The notes: generated by a model not told the origin, from the letters alone. A stretch of DNA of 64,000 nt from Porphyromonas asaccharolytica DSM 20707 (GCF_000212375.1 NC_015501.1:1178001-1242000), one strand, 5' to 3'. Positions 1 to 8,937 are shown, counted from the first letter of the stretch. Program-made: numbers and translations.

Positions 1-1
1 T

Positions 2-616
2 ACGATCCTTAGCGCATCACTCGGCCAAAGCAATGAGGTCTACCACTTCCTCTACTCGCTCCATGGCGATGGTAAGGATAGCAAAGCGATCAACGACCGC
101 ATCAAAGCCTACATCCGCTCTACCCACGACATAGCACCAGACGATGAGAGCGCCATAGGTGAGTTCAACATCTCAGAGATCTTCACCGCCCAAAACTCTA
201 TGCTGTGGGGTGTCAATGTCTTCGTCTGGTTCATCGGTATCGGCACGCTCCTCTCGGGCATCATCGGCATTAGCAATATCATGCTCGTCTCCGTCAAGGA
301 GCGCACCCGTGAGATCGGCATACGTCGTGCACTCGGTGCCCAGCGCAAAGACATCATACGACTCATCCTCCTAGAGAGCGGCATGCTGAGCCTCCTCGCG
401 GGGCTCCTAGGTCTTCTCCTCGGTGTGGGGATTATGTCTATCGTCTCGCAGATCACCGCCTCCATGGAAAACGAGATGCTGGTCAATCCGCTGATCCCCT
501 TTGGCACAGCGATTGGCGCACTCCTCTTCATCGTCATCGGAGGCGTGGTGGGCGGTCTCTTGCCGCTCAAGAAAGCGCTCGAGATTCGCTCCATCGAAGC
601 GATTCGTGAGGAGTAA
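2..616 (+). CDS. MacB/FtsX-type ABC transporter permease, 3' part
   Basis: The reading frame is open from the first bases of the window to the stop at 616, so only the C-terminal 204 residues are present. It shows a periplasmic segment, then a membrane helix, the cytoplasmic stretch VKERTREIGIRRALGA that is typical of FtsX/MacB permeases, and two further helices, ending in the family-typical A-IR-IEAIREE. MacB-type proteins use ATP hydrolysis to drive substrate transfer through a MacA adaptor and a TolC channel. Genes for an adaptor and a channel follow directly (662 and 2029). The substrate cannot be deduced, and the ATPase part must lie upstream of the window. Confidence 0.9.
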   Translation, partial: TILSASLGQSNEVYHFLYSLHGDGKDSKAINDRIKAYIRSTHDIAPDDESAIGEFNISEIFTAQNSMLWGVNVFVWFIGIGTLLSGIIGISNIMLVSVKERTREIGIRRALGAQRKDIIRLILLESGMLSLLAGLLGLLLGVGIMSIVSQITASMENEMLVNPLIPFGTAIGALLFIVIGGVVGGLLPLKKALEIRSIEAIREE

Positions 617-661
617 ACCAACAATCAACTTTAGGTAAAAACAAACACAACATAAAGAACT

Positions 662-1774
662 ATGAAAGCTAAGCGTATCTTCAAACTTTCCCTTTGGGTC
701 ATCTTCGGCCTGCTCGTTGTCATGACCTTCGTCTTCCTCTATAAGAAGGCACAGCCCCAGGCGACCATCTACTCGGTAGAGACGGTGACCCGCGTCCCCT
801 CTATCCAACGGTCTATCATCCTCACTGGCAAGATAGCTCCTCGCAACGAGGTGATGATCGTGCCACAGCTCAACGGCATCATCGCCGAGATTATGAAGAA
901 GCCCGGCGACCTCGTCAAGGCGGGCGACATCATCGCTCGTATCAAAGTGGTGCCCGAGATGGGTTCGGTCAATCAGGCAGAGTCGCAGGTCGAGATAGCA
1001 AAGATAGCTCTCGACGAGGCAGAGCAGAAGTACAAGATAGCGACCGAGCTACACCAGCAAGGGATCGTAGCCGAGGAGGAGTATGCCACGACCAAGGCTA
1101 ACTACCTACAGGCTAAGGAGCGCCTTGCGAGCGCTAAGGATGCTTACAACATCGTCCTCACTGGTATGAGCCAGCGCAACGCTCAGGGCTCTACGACACT
1201 CGTGCGCAGCACGGTAGACGGGACGATCCTCGACATACCAGTCAAGGAGGGTAACTCGGTCATTCAGGCCAACTCCTTCAACGCTGGTACCACCATCGCC
1301 ACCATCGCCGACATGACGGAGATGATCTTCATCGGCAAGGTGGACGAGGTCGACATCGCTCGTGTCGCTACAGGACTACCCGTCACGGTGCGCATCGGAG
1401 CGATCGAGGGTTCCGCCTTCTCGGGCGTCGTGGAGTACATCTCGCCCAAGACGATCCAGCAGCAGCAAGGCACGCAGTACGAGCTCAAGGCTGCCATCAC
1501 CATCGACGACTACAGTCGCATACGCTCCGATATGAGTGCCAATGCGGAGCTTATCACCGACCAAGTCTCTAACGTCCTGGCTGTTCCCGAGGGCGCTCTA
1601 CAGTTTGAGGGCGACAAGGTCTATGTCGAGGTGGTCACCTCCGATGCCGACCCGAAGCATCTAGAGACGGAGCGCCGTGAGATCAAGACTGGCATCAGCA
1701 ACGGTAGCCTCATCGAGGTCAAGAGTGGTCTCAAGGAGGGCGAAAAGGTCAAGGGTACTCCAGTAGCAGCCTAA
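662..1774 (+). CDS. MacA/HlyD-type periplasmic adaptor protein
   Basis: A 370-residue membrane-fusion protein. A single N-terminal anchor helix (about residues 9-28) is followed by a biotinyl/lipoyl half-motif near residues 60-95 (KPGDLVKAGDIIARI), a helical hairpin (about 100-165) and the returning half-motif with STVDGTILDIPVKEGNSV. Beta-barrel and membrane-proximal domains complete the protein. Such adaptors link an inner-membrane permease to a TolC channel. The gene lies 45 bp after the permease stop and 254 bp before the TolC-like gene, so the three probably form one efflux pump. The substrate is unknown. Confidence 0.92.
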   Translation: MKAKRIFKLSLWVIFGLLVVMTFVFLYKKAQPQATIYSVETVTRVPSIQRSIILTGKIAPRNEVMIVPQLNGIIAEIMKKPGDLVKAGDIIARIKVVPEMGSVNQAESQVEIAKIALDEAEQKYKIATELHQQGIVAEEEYATTKANYLQAKERLASAKDAYNIVLTGMSQRNAQGSTTLVRSTVDGTILDIPVKEGNSVIQANSFNAGTTIATIADMTEMIFIGKVDEVDIARVATGLPVTVRIGAIEGSAFSGVVEYISPKTIQQQQGTQYELKAAITIDDYSRIRSDMSANAELITDQVSNVLAVPEGALQFEGDKVYVEVVTSDADPKHLETERREIKTGISNGSLIEVKSGLKEGEKVKGTPVAA

Positions 1775-1854
1775 CCGACCGAAGATCATTTATAGCCCTG
1801 CGCTGTCTGGCTTGTTCGGCTAAATTGCTGAGCCGATGACGTTTTCCAAAATAC

Positions 1855-1936
1855 TTTCCACGCTTGGAAAAATAAATTTCCAAGGGAGGAAAATAAACTT
1901 TCCAAGGGAGGAAAAGTTTCTTTCCAACGGAGGAAA
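1855..1936. repeat. TTTCC/GGAAA palindrome array, copy 1
   Basis: In the 254-bp gap between the adaptor and the TolC gene there are successive short imperfect palindromes of the form TTTCC-n6-GGAAA (for example TTTCCAAGGGAGGAAA), separated by A/T-rich spacers of about 6-8 nt. A second array of the same design lies at 22171-22310. No gene is evident in this gap. Confidence 0.75.
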
Positions 1937-2028
1937 GCGAAAGCTCTCCCAGCAAGCCGCCAGAACCCGACCTACTCCGATCATCAGACAGCCGTAGCGC
2001 ACGCAAATCATTTAGACAAGACAATCCT

Positions 2029-3381
2029 ATGCTTACACTTCGTCATATCTTTCCCTTAGCCCTACTGGTCGCGGGGAGCTTTACCCTAGCAGCGCAGCAG
2101 AGCTGGACGCTGCAGCAGTGCATCGATCACGCCGTCGCTCACAGCATCACGGTCGAGGAGGCGCGCCTACGCTTGGCCGGGAGTGAGCAGCAGCTCTCCA
2201 CCGCGCAGCACAGTTACCTGCCCTCGCTCTCGGCGAGTGCTAGCCAGAGCGTCAGCCTCGGACGTAGTGCCGACAAGACGGGCGTCATCGGCGACCAGTC
2301 CTCGAGCAGCACCTCCTTTGGGGCAAACCTCTCGTGGGACGTTTTCTCTGGCATGGCTCGTCCTAAGGCAACGGAGATAGCGCGTCTCAATCTAGACGCT
2401 GCAACCGCTGGACTCTCCTATGCTAAGGAGCAGATCGGGCTACAGGTGGCTGAGGGGTACTATAACTTGCTCTTTCGCCAAGAGCTAATCCACGTAGCCG
2501 ATGAACAGCTCAAGCTAACCCGCGAGACGCTCACGAAGACGGCCGCAATGGTTCAGGCGGGTAAGTGGTCTCGTGACAAGCTCGCCGAGGTGGAGGCGCA
2601 ACTCGCTAAGGACAGCGTCAACTACCTCCGTGCCTGCAGCGATACGGAGCTGGCGCGTCATCAGCTGGCACTCATCATTGAGTTGCCCGACTACACAGAG
2701 CTGCAGATCACCTTGCCCGATGTCAAGAGCCTCAGCGCTACGCCCGCTCCTGAGCTGGCACTGGCTGACGATGCGCTCCTCGAGCAAGCACGCACGATGC
2801 GTCCCGAGATGGAGCAGGCAAGGCTACAGCTACAAGTGGCGGAGCGACAGATCGGACTGGAGCAGACGGGCTACATACCGAAGGTTTCCTTTGGCGCAGG
2901 CTACAACACGGGCTATTACTACATCCTTAATAAGGAGTTACGGCAGTATAACCAGCCTTTTGGGGATCAGATGCGCAACAACGGACGCTACTTCGTTGGG
3001 CTTTCGCTCTCTGTACCCATCTTTGATGCGATGCGCACGGCAGACAATGTGGCGCAGGCTCGTCTCCGCTACTCCGATCAGCAGATCGCTCTGCGCAAGG
3101 TGGACAAAGAGCTCACGCAGCAGCTCTACACGGCTCAGATCAACGCCCGTGCCGCTTACAGTCAGATAGCAGCTGCCGAGCGGGCAACCGAGTCGGCCGA
3201 GACGGCGCTGCACTATGCGCAGATCAGCTACGAGGCGGGACGTGCCTCTTCGTACGAATTGGCCGAGGCGCAAAACCGTCACTTCGTCGCTCAGAGCGAA
3301 GAGCTCCGCGCTCGCTACGACTACCTCTACCGTGTGCTCGTACTGCACAGCTACATCTCTCCCGCAGAGGAAACTAAGTAA
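2029..3381 (+). CDS. TolC-family outer membrane efflux channel
   Basis: A 450-residue protein with a signal peptide ending near AAQQSW (about residue 23). The next segment, WTLQQCIDHAVAHSITVEEA, is the usual opening of outer-membrane efflux proteins. Two long alanine/glutamine-rich helical repeats follow, each ending in the family pattern seen here as QISYEAGRASSYELAEAQ. It should form the outer-membrane trimeric duct for the adaptor and permease encoded upstream. The length is normal for TolC-type channels of Bacteroidetes. Confidence 0.93.
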   Translation: MLTLRHIFPLALLVAGSFTLAAQQSWTLQQCIDHAVAHSITVEEARLRLAGSEQQLSTAQHSYLPSLSASASQSVSLGRSADKTGVIGDQSSSSTSFGANLSWDVFSGMARPKATEIARLNLDAATAGLSYAKEQIGLQVAEGYYNLLFRQELIHVADEQLKLTRETLTKTAAMVQAGKWSRDKLAEVEAQLAKDSVNYLRACSDTELARHQLALIIELPDYTELQITLPDVKSLSATPAPELALADDALLEQARTMRPEMEQARLQLQVAERQIGLEQTGYIPKVSFGAGYNTGYYYILNKELRQYNQPFGDQMRNNGRYFVGLSLSVPIFDAMRTADNVAQARLRYSDQQIALRKVDKELTQQLYTAQINARAAYSQIAAAERATESAETALHYAQISYEAGRASSYELAEAQNRHFVAQSEELRARYDYLYRVLVLHSYISPAEETK

Positions 3382-3413
3382 TGTCTTCACAACACTTACG
3401 AGTAACGATTTGT

Positions 3414-3571
3414 AGGGACGCACGGCTCGTGCGTCCGTCCCCGAACAGAGAGACGAGTAACCCTTTGTAGGGACGCACGGTCGTGCGTCCGTCCCCGTTA
3501 AAACCACGATGCCGTAACCTTTGACACAACGGACGCACGACCGTGCGTCCCTACAAAGGGTTACTCGTCTC
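3414..3571. repeat. GACGCACG inverted element, copy 1
   Basis: A solo palindrome at 3414-3443 is followed by a complete element at 3450-3571. The complete element begins GAGACGAGTAACCCTTTG and ends with the exact reverse complement CAAAGGGTTACTCGTCTC. Each arm also carries a local GGACGCACG/CGTGCGTCC hairpin, so the whole could fold as one long cruciform of about 40-bp arms. Related copies lie at 17498, 23924 and 61081, with a degenerate one near 52140. The gap 3382-3624 contains nothing else recognisable. Confidence 0.85.
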
Positions 3572-3624
3572 CTCCATATCGCTACACAACATATAGAATA
3601 AGACCCCTAAACTTCGCAACAGTT

Positions 3625-4542
3625 ATGTATTCGAACTCAGATACCCACCTCACCGCAGAGCCTCTGGTTCAGGCTCAGGAGGTATGCTTCTCTTATGGTC
3701 GGCACCCGCTCTTTAGGAGTGTAAGCTTTACCCTGCCCGCAGGCTCTATCACCGGGCTTCTAGGCAAAAATGGCGAGGGTAAGACGACCCTCCTCAAGCT
3801 GCTCTCAGGACTGCTCCTAGCTAAGGGTGGTGAGCTCTCCGTGCTCGGGCACTCCAGCAGAAAGCGCTCGGTGCCACTTCTCCGAGAGCTCTACTACCTT
3901 CCCGAGGAGGTGCAGCTACCCGCCACCTCTGCCGTCCAGTACCTCGACGGCGCAGGACAGTTTTACCCAAACTATGATGCCACGCTGGCTCGTCAACTGC
4001 TGCAGGACTTTGACGTGCCACCCACTAACAATCTGCGTCGCCTCTCGATGGGACAGAAGAAGAAGGTAGCGCTCGTGCTGGCGCTCTCTCTGCGGGTGCC
4101 GTTGCTCCTCCTCGACGAACCGACCAATGGACTGGACATACCGTCGAAGAGCAAGTTTCGCCAGCTCCTCGTGCAGCACATCTCTGACGAGCAGACCGTG
4201 CTGATCAGCACCCACCAGGTGCGTGACCTAGAGCAAATGATAGATCGTCTGGTCGTGCTACACCAAAACCAGATCATCTGCAATGAGACGATCGCTCGCC
4301 TCGAGAGCACCTTCTACTGTGGCACCGCCGCCGAGGCGCCTCACGTAGCGCCGCTCTATAGCGAGCCCTCCGTATGGGGAGAGGTCGTGATGACGCCCCG
4401 TACGCCAGAGACTGCCGAGACGGGAGGCTTCTCGATGGAGCTCTTCTTCAACGCTCTGATGTACAACACCCAAGCGGTACTACAGCATTTATCCCAACCA
4501 GCAAACGATACACTCACCCCACAAGCCCCTCTCTCACTATGA
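3625..4542 (+). CDS. ABC transporter ATP-binding protein
   Basis: A 305-residue ATPase subunit. Walker A is GLLGKNGEGKTT (about residues 46-57), the signature is LSMGQKKK (about 139), Walker B is LLLLDEP (about 156-162), and the switch histidine is in STH near residue 191. It resembles the YtrB/CcmA-like group of small drug or lantibiotic exporters. The stop codon overlaps the start of the downstream permease gene (ATGA at 4539-4542), so the two are translationally coupled. A YtrA-type GntR regulator follows the permease. The C-terminal roughly 90 residues after the ATPase core are of unknown function. Confidence 0.9.
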   Translation: MYSNSDTHLTAEPLVQAQEVCFSYGRHPLFRSVSFTLPAGSITGLLGKNGEGKTTLLKLLSGLLLAKGGELSVLGHSSRKRSVPLLRELYYLPEEVQLPATSAVQYLDGAGQFYPNYDATLARQLLQDFDVPPTNNLRRLSMGQKKKVALVLALSLRVPLLLLDEPTNGLDIPSKSKFRQLLVQHISDEQTVLISTHQVRDLEQMIDRLVVLHQNQIICNETIARLESTFYCGTAAEAPHVAPLYSEPSVWGEVVMTPRTPETAETGGFSMELFFNALMYNTQAVLQHLSQPANDTLTPQAPLSL

Positions 4543-5414
4543 ACCAATCTGCTAATCTAACGACCGCTGCGCCTAAGACAGGTGTCAGCTCCTTTAGCTT
4601 CAAGCGTCTCGGCCAGCTCCTGCGACTGGACTTCGCCTTTCACCATAGACAGTGGCTACAGATTCTGATCGGTGGCTTCCTCGCAGCTTCTATACCGGTG
4701 ATCGTGTCGGCACTGAGCGGCTTGCTCTTTGGTATGGGATGGAGTGCGAATGAGGCTCGAAGCCTTTACTTAGCCTGCCTATACTGTAGCTTCCTGGCGG
4801 TCTCTCTCGGTGCGATGATCAGCTACAACCAGCGTGTCAATGCTTCGCTCTCGCCGCTCTACCTACAGATACCCGCCTCAGCAACGGAGAAGTACATATC
4901 GCTTCTCCTCCTGACGCTGGCACTGCAAATCATCACACCGTTTCTAGGAGCGGTCGCCTGGACTGTCTACATGCTTATATGGGCACTGGTAGATGGGAGT
5001 CAGGTACTCGCCCTCTACTCAGAGGCCCTCACAGATCCGCTAAACTACGACAATACATTGCTACAGTATGGGTGGTCTCTAAGCCTGATGATCGCTATGC
5101 AGCTGGCGGGCTATGCCACTTACCTCTACTGTATCATATCGGCGCGCAAACCCCTACGTGCAGTCCTGCGCTTTATGGGCATCGGCTTTGTTATTTTCAT
5201 CGTCTCGGTGCTTGGCGTGAGCATGCTGATGCATTTGCTAGACATTGGTTCTATACGTCCTGACGATACACTGCGTTATCTTGTCTTCTATTTGGGCAAT
5301 GGCGATGAGCTCAGCATCTCGCTCCTCGCCTTGACGATACCGATCTACCTCTACGCCTTTGCGATGGTCTGGCTCGGCCTGCGCTCGCTACGACGCAAGC
5401 AGGTCACGGCGTAA
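4539..5414 (+). CDS. ABC transporter permease, ABC-2-like
   Basis: A 291-residue protein with about six hydrophobic membrane segments, starting MNQSANLTTAAP at the ATG that overlaps the upstream stop codon. An in-frame start further upstream exists but lies inside the ATPase gene and is not credible. No enzymatic motif is visible. The position between an ABC ATPase and a GntR-family regulator, together with the hydrophobic profile, marks it as the membrane partner of the ATPase. The substrate is unknown. A cell-envelope stress or antimicrobial-peptide role is plausible from the YtrA-type context, but this is inference. Confidence 0.75.
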   Translation: MNQSANLTTAAPKTGVSSFSFKRLGQLLRLDFAFHHRQWLQILIGGFLAASIPVIVSALSGLLFGMGWSANEARSLYLACLYCSFLAVSLGAMISYNQRVNASLSPLYLQIPASATEKYISLLLLTLALQIITPFLGAVAWTVYMLIWALVDGSQVLALYSEALTDPLNYDNTLLQYGWSLSLMIAMQLAGYATYLYCIISARKPLRAVLRFMGIGFVIFIVSVLGVSMLMHLLDIGSIRPDDTLRYLVFYLGNGDELSISLLALTIPIYLYAFAMVWLGLRSLRRKQVTA

Positions 5415-5427
5415 CCTCTCTAATCTA

Positions 5428-5823
5428 ATGATCATGATCACACCACGTTTTAATCCGCAAGTAGTCATCTACGCTCAGATAGAGCAGCGCATCAAGGAGA
5501 AGATCCTCTCGGGAGAGTACCCCGCAGGGACGCAGATCCCGAGCGTGCGCCAGCTAGCTGCCGAGCTGGAGACCAATGCCAATACGATCTTCAGAGCTTA
5601 TGAGAACCTACAGAACGAGGGGCTCATCTATCCGAAGAAAGGGCTCGGTCTCTATGTCTCCGAAACGGCCGAGATGCTCCTACGCGATGAGGCTTATCGC
5701 GTGCTAACCGAGGAGGAACTCCCCGAGCTCTTTGCTCAACTCAAAGTGCTTAACATGGACATCCTAGAGGTGGTCAGACGGCACGCCGACTGGGTCAAGC
5801 AGCAGGGAGATCCTGACGCTTAG
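5428..5823 (+). CDS. GntR-family regulator, YtrA subfamily
   Basis: A 131-residue protein consisting of a winged helix (about residues 12-80) and a short helical tail. The stretch YPAGTQIPSVRQLAAELETNANTIFRAYENLQNEGLI is the classic GntR DNA-binding domain, and the short C-terminus is diagnostic of the YtrA subgroup, which controls neighbouring ABC transporter operons. The start is placed at 5428 because the longer frame overlaps the permease. It is the last gene of its operon rather than the first, so it probably autoregulates the transporter. Confidence 0.9.
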   Translation: MIMITPRFNPQVVIYAQIEQRIKEKILSGEYPAGTQIPSVRQLAAELETNANTIFRAYENLQNEGLIYPKKGLGLYVSETAEMLLRDEAYRVLTEEELPELFAQLKVLNMDILEVVRRHADWVKQQGDPDA

Positions 5824-5886
5824 CGCGCCTGCCTCCGCTTTAATCAGCAATCTTCACTTTTTCAAAAACAGCGTTAGTTAAAACAA

Positions 5887-5918
5887 GAGACTGCTACTCC
5901 TAGGAGCGGCAGTCTCTT
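5887..5918 (+). terminator. Rho-independent terminator after the GntR gene
   Basis: The stem AGAGACTGC/GCAGTCTCT has a loop containing CTCCTAGGAG and is followed by TCTTATTATT. It lies 63 bp after the GntR stop codon. Confidence 0.75.
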
Positions 5919-5972
5919 CTTATTATTACTGGCGAAAGGCTGAGAGCCTTTGCCGCTGTATGGTTGCTAACT

Positions 5973-5999
5973 AGAGACTATTGACTTTTGCAACAATCT
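5973..5999. repeat. GAGACTGTTG-family hairpin, degenerate copy
   Basis: GAGACTATTG and CAACAATCTC are separated by a 7-nt loop. This is the reverse-orientation, two-mismatch relative of the hairpin that opens the small element at 51918. It sits just beyond the pntB stop codon. Confidence 0.5.
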
Positions 6000-6002
6000 C
6001 AA

Positions 6003-8576
6003 CTAGAGCGTGTCGATCAGGTCGCTGAGCGTCTTCTTGGCATCTCCAATGAGTAGCGTCACGCCCTCGCCACGGCTGTAGAGCGGGTTCTCGACACCAG
6101 CATAGCCGGGTTTGAGATCGTAGTTGCAGATGATCACCTGCTTGGCTTGATCTACGTTGAGGACTGGCATACCATAGATAGGCGTCCCCTCGGCATTGCG
6201 TGCCGCTGGGTTGAGCACGTCGTTAGCGCCGATGACGATGACTGCGTCGGTATTGGCAAACTGATCGTTGATCGCCTCCATCTCGTAGAGACTATCGTAG
6301 TCTACATTAGCCTCGGCAAGGAGCACGTTCATGTGTCCAGGCATACGACCAGCCACAGGGTGGATGGCGTACTTAACATCGGCACCGCCCTTGGCGAGCT
6401 TGTCGGCTAGCTGCTTGACCTCCTGCTGTGCTTGCGCAAGTGCCATACCGTAGCCCGGCACGATGATGACGCTCTTAGCGTTGTGCAGTACCTCCGTAGC
6501 GGACTGGAGTGGCGTTGCGCTGCTGGTAGCTGACGAAGCAGACGAAGCCGCAGGGGCTACCGGGGTACTCTCCGCATGATCCAAACGATCCATCAGGTTG
6601 GAGAGTGTTGCCTTAGCATCGCCTAGGCAGAGCGCTACGCCCTCGCCACGGCTGTAGAGCGGGTTCTCGACACCAGCGTAGCCAGGCTTAAGGTCGAAGT
6701 TGCAGATGATCACCTGCTTGGCTTGATCTACGTTGAGGACTGGCATACCATAGATAGGCGTTCCCTCGGCATTGCGTGCCGCTGGGTTGAGCACATCGTT
6801 AGCACCGATGACGATGACCGCGTCGGTATTGGCAAACTGGTCGTTGATCGCCTCCATCTCGTAGAGACTATCGTAGTCCACATTAGCCTCAGCAAGGAGT
6901 ACGTTCATGTGTCCAGGCATACGACCAGCCACAGGGTGGATCGCATACTTAACATCGGCACCGCTCTTGGCGAGCTTATCGGCTAGCTGCTTGACCTCCT
7001 GCTGTGCTTGCGCTAGAGCCATACCGTAGCCTGGCACGATGATGACACGCTTAGCACCACGGAGCATATCTGCTGCCTGTGAGATAGGATCGCTAGCTGA
7101 ACTGCTGCTAGCGGGCTGTGCGGTCGCTGCTGAGCTCTCTAGACCAGAGAGGATCTGATCAATCGTTGCCTTAGCATCGCCTAGGCAGAGCGCTACGCCC
7201 TCACCACGGCTGTAGAGCGGGTTCTCGACACCAGCGTAGCCAGGCTTGAGATCGAAGTTGCAGATGATCACCTGCTTGGCTTGATCTACGTTGAGGACCG
7301 GCATACCATAGATAGGCGTTCCCTCGGCATTGCGAGCGGCGGGGTTGAGCACGTCGTTAGCACCGATGACGATGACCGCATCGGTATTGGCAAACTGATC
7401 GTTGATCGCCTCCATTTCGTAGAGACTATCGTAGTCCACATTAGCCTCGGCAAGGAGTACGTTCATATGCCCTGGCATACGACCAGCCACAGGGTGGATC
7501 GCGTACTTAACATCAGCACCGCCTCGAGCGAGCTTGTCGGCTAGCTGCTTGACCTCCTGCTGTGCTTGCGCTAGTGCCATACCGTAGCCCGGCACGATGA
7601 TAACGCGCTTAGCACCACGGAGCATCGCAACAGCCTGATCGATAGGAGAGCTCTCTTGCTTAGGCTGAGGCGCAGCGGGAGCTTTGGGGGCTGGTGCGGC
7701 AGCCTTGGCGGGAGCCGTTGCCTTGGCGGGAGCTTTTGCCTTGCCGTGAGGGATGAGGATGTTGATGAGCGAGCGGTTCATCGCACGGCACATGATCTGC
7801 GTGAGGAGGAGTCCCGAAGCACCGACGACACCACCGACAGCGACGAGGAAGATGTCGCCAATGGCCATACCGGCGATAGCACCAGCCACACCGCTCAGAG
7901 AGTTGAGCAAGCTGATGGTGATCGGCATGTCAGCACCGCCCACACGTATGGAGAAGTAAAGACCGAAGAGCGCACTGAAGAGCATCGTGCCGATCATGGC
8001 GTAGATGAGAGCCGAGGGAACAACGTAGTTGAGCGTGCCGATGAGTAGGAAGAAGACGGCGACAACGAGCGTGAGTGAGGTCGCTACATTGTGAAAAGGC
8101 CAGACGACTGACTTCTGTGGCAGGACTCTGTGGAGCTTGCCCGCTGCGACGAGACTCCCGACGAGTGTGAGCATACCGATGATGATAGCGAGGAAAGCGG
8201 TGACCAGCGTGAAGTAGACATTGCTCACAGGAAGCTGGAAGAGTGTCAAAGCACCGACGAGTGCTGAGGCACCACCGCCGATACCATTGAGCAGAGCCAC
8301 CATCTGCGGCATCTGGATCATCTTGACTCGTGTGTAGAGTAGGACACCGATGATACCACCGATGAGGATACCCCCGATGAGCCAGGGGAAGGTGACGACC
8401 TGTAGCTTGAGTAGCGTGACGAGGACGCCTAGTCCCATGGCGGTAGCACTGAGTGCGTTGCCACGAGCAGCGGTTTTGACCTTGCTCATCATAGCGATGC
8501 CTACGAGCACGAGGATGCTGAGGACCGCGCAGATGACGTAGTATACGGGATTAGAGATCTCTATGAGTGTATTCAT
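6003..8576 (-). CDS. pntB: NAD(P) transhydrogenase subunit beta with three tandem domain III copies
   Basis: The membrane domain (about residues 1-270) contains the proton-channel helices of PntB. An Ala/Pro/Lys linker follows (about 275-308). Then come three nearly identical NADP(H)-binding domain III copies, at about 309-478, 497-661 and 692-857. Each copy has VIIVPGYGMALAQAQ, VAGRMPGHMNVLLAEA, IGANDVLNPAA and GYAGVENPLYSRGEG, and the copies are joined by Ser/Ala-rich linkers. Ordinary PntB proteins are about 460 residues with a single domain III, so 857 residues is exceptional. The gene overlaps pntAB by 4 bp. The enzyme couples proton entry to hydride transfer from NADH to NADP+. The Lys-Arg pair that holds the NADP 2'-phosphate in the E. 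coli protein appears to be replaced (ICNFDLKPGYAG). Confidence 0.95.
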   Translation of the reverse strand: MNTLIEISNPVYYVICAVLSILVLVGIAMMSKVKTAARGNALSATAMGLGVLVTLLKLQVVTFPWLIGGILIGGIIGVLLYTRVKMIQMPQMVALLNGIGGGASALVGALTLFQLPVSNVYFTLVTAFLAIIIGMLTLVGSLVAAGKLHRVLPQKSVVWPFHNVATSLTLVVAVFFLLIGTLNYVVPSALIYAMIGTMLFSALFGLYFSIRVGGADMPITISLLNSLSGVAGAIAGMAIGDIFLVAVGGVVGASGLLLTQIMCRAMNRSLINILIPHGKAKAPAKATAPAKAAAPAPKAPAAPQPKQESSPIDQAVAMLRGAKRVIIVPGYGMALAQAQQEVKQLADKLARGGADVKYAIHPVAGRMPGHMNVLLAEANVDYDSLYEMEAINDQFANTDAVIVIGANDVLNPAARNAEGTPIYGMPVLNVDQAKQVIICNFDLKPGYAGVENPLYSRGEGVALCLGDAKATIDQILSGLESSAATAQPASSSSASDPISQAADMLRGAKRVIIVPGYGMALAQAQQEVKQLADKLAKSGADVKYAIHPVAGRMPGHMNVLLAEANVDYDSLYEMEAINDQFANTDAVIVIGANDVLNPAARNAEGTPIYGMPVLNVDQAKQVIICNFDLKPGYAGVENPLYSRGEGVALCLGDAKATLSNLMDRLDHAESTPVAPAASSASSATSSATPLQSATEVLHNAKSVIIVPGYGMALAQAQQEVKQLADKLAKGGADVKYAIHPVAGRMPGHMNVLLAEANVDYDSLYEMEAINDQFANTDAVIVIGANDVLNPAARNAEGTPIYGMPVLNVDQAKQVIICNYDLKPGYAGVENPLYSRGEGVTLLIGDAKKTLSDLIDTL

Positions 8577-8881
8577 GCCTTGCCTCCTTTCTTGTTTTTG
8601 GTAAACATACGGAGCATGCGGTTGGTCACGCCAAAGCCCCCGACGACATTGATGGTGGCTAGGATGACGGCTATAACCCCAAATATTTGCTGGAAGAGAC
8701 TACCGTCTGGAGCTATGATAGCTGTGGCAGTAGCTGCGAGCGCTCCCGTGATGGTGACGCCACTCAGGGCGTTCATCCCCGACATGAGGGGGGTGTGCAA
8801 CAAGCTAGGCACATTGCTGATGAGCTTGTAGCCGACGAAGGTCGCCACAAGGAAGATGGCGACGAGGATCAGTGGGTTCAT
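8573..8881 (-). CDS. pntAB: NAD(P) transhydrogenase alpha subunit, membrane part
   Basis: A 102-residue protein with three or four hydrophobic helices. The segment LLHTPLMSGMNALSGVTITGAL is typical of domain IIa of the transhydrogenase alpha subunit. In E. coli this part is fused to the NAD(H)-binding domain; here it is a separate gene, as in Rhodospirillum and many Bacteroidetes. Its stop codon overlaps the pntB start by 4 bp. A 138-bp gap containing a hairpin and a low-complexity tract separates it from pntAA. Confidence 0.93.
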   Translation of the reverse strand: MNPLILVAIFLVATFVGYKLISNVPSLLHTPLMSGMNALSGVTITGALAATATAIIAPDGSLFQQIFGVIAVILATINVVGGFGVTNRMLRMFTKNKKGGKA

Positions 8882-8882
8882 T

Positions 8883-8936
8883 GAGAAATTAGAAATTAGA
8901 GATTGGAGGTTAGAGATTTAGAAATTAGAGGTTAGA
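8883..8936. repeat. TTAGA-type low-complexity tract
   Basis: Runs of the imperfect units TTAGAAA, TTAGAGA and TTAGAGG lie between pntAA and pntAB. The same wording recurs at 14586, 15170, 15287, 24034, 26824, 39350 and 39745, always between genes. Confidence 0.6.
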
Positions 8937-8937
8937 T

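Noticed and set aside
1749-2024. Frames over the TTTCC/GGAAA array (also 22034-22332)
   Set aside because: They are by-products of short palindromic repeats; amino-acid composition is repetitive and they partly overlap confirmed genes.
6147-7544. Three similar plus-strand frames opposite pntB
   Set aside because: They are the antisense of the three domain III copies and repeat only because the coding strand repeats.
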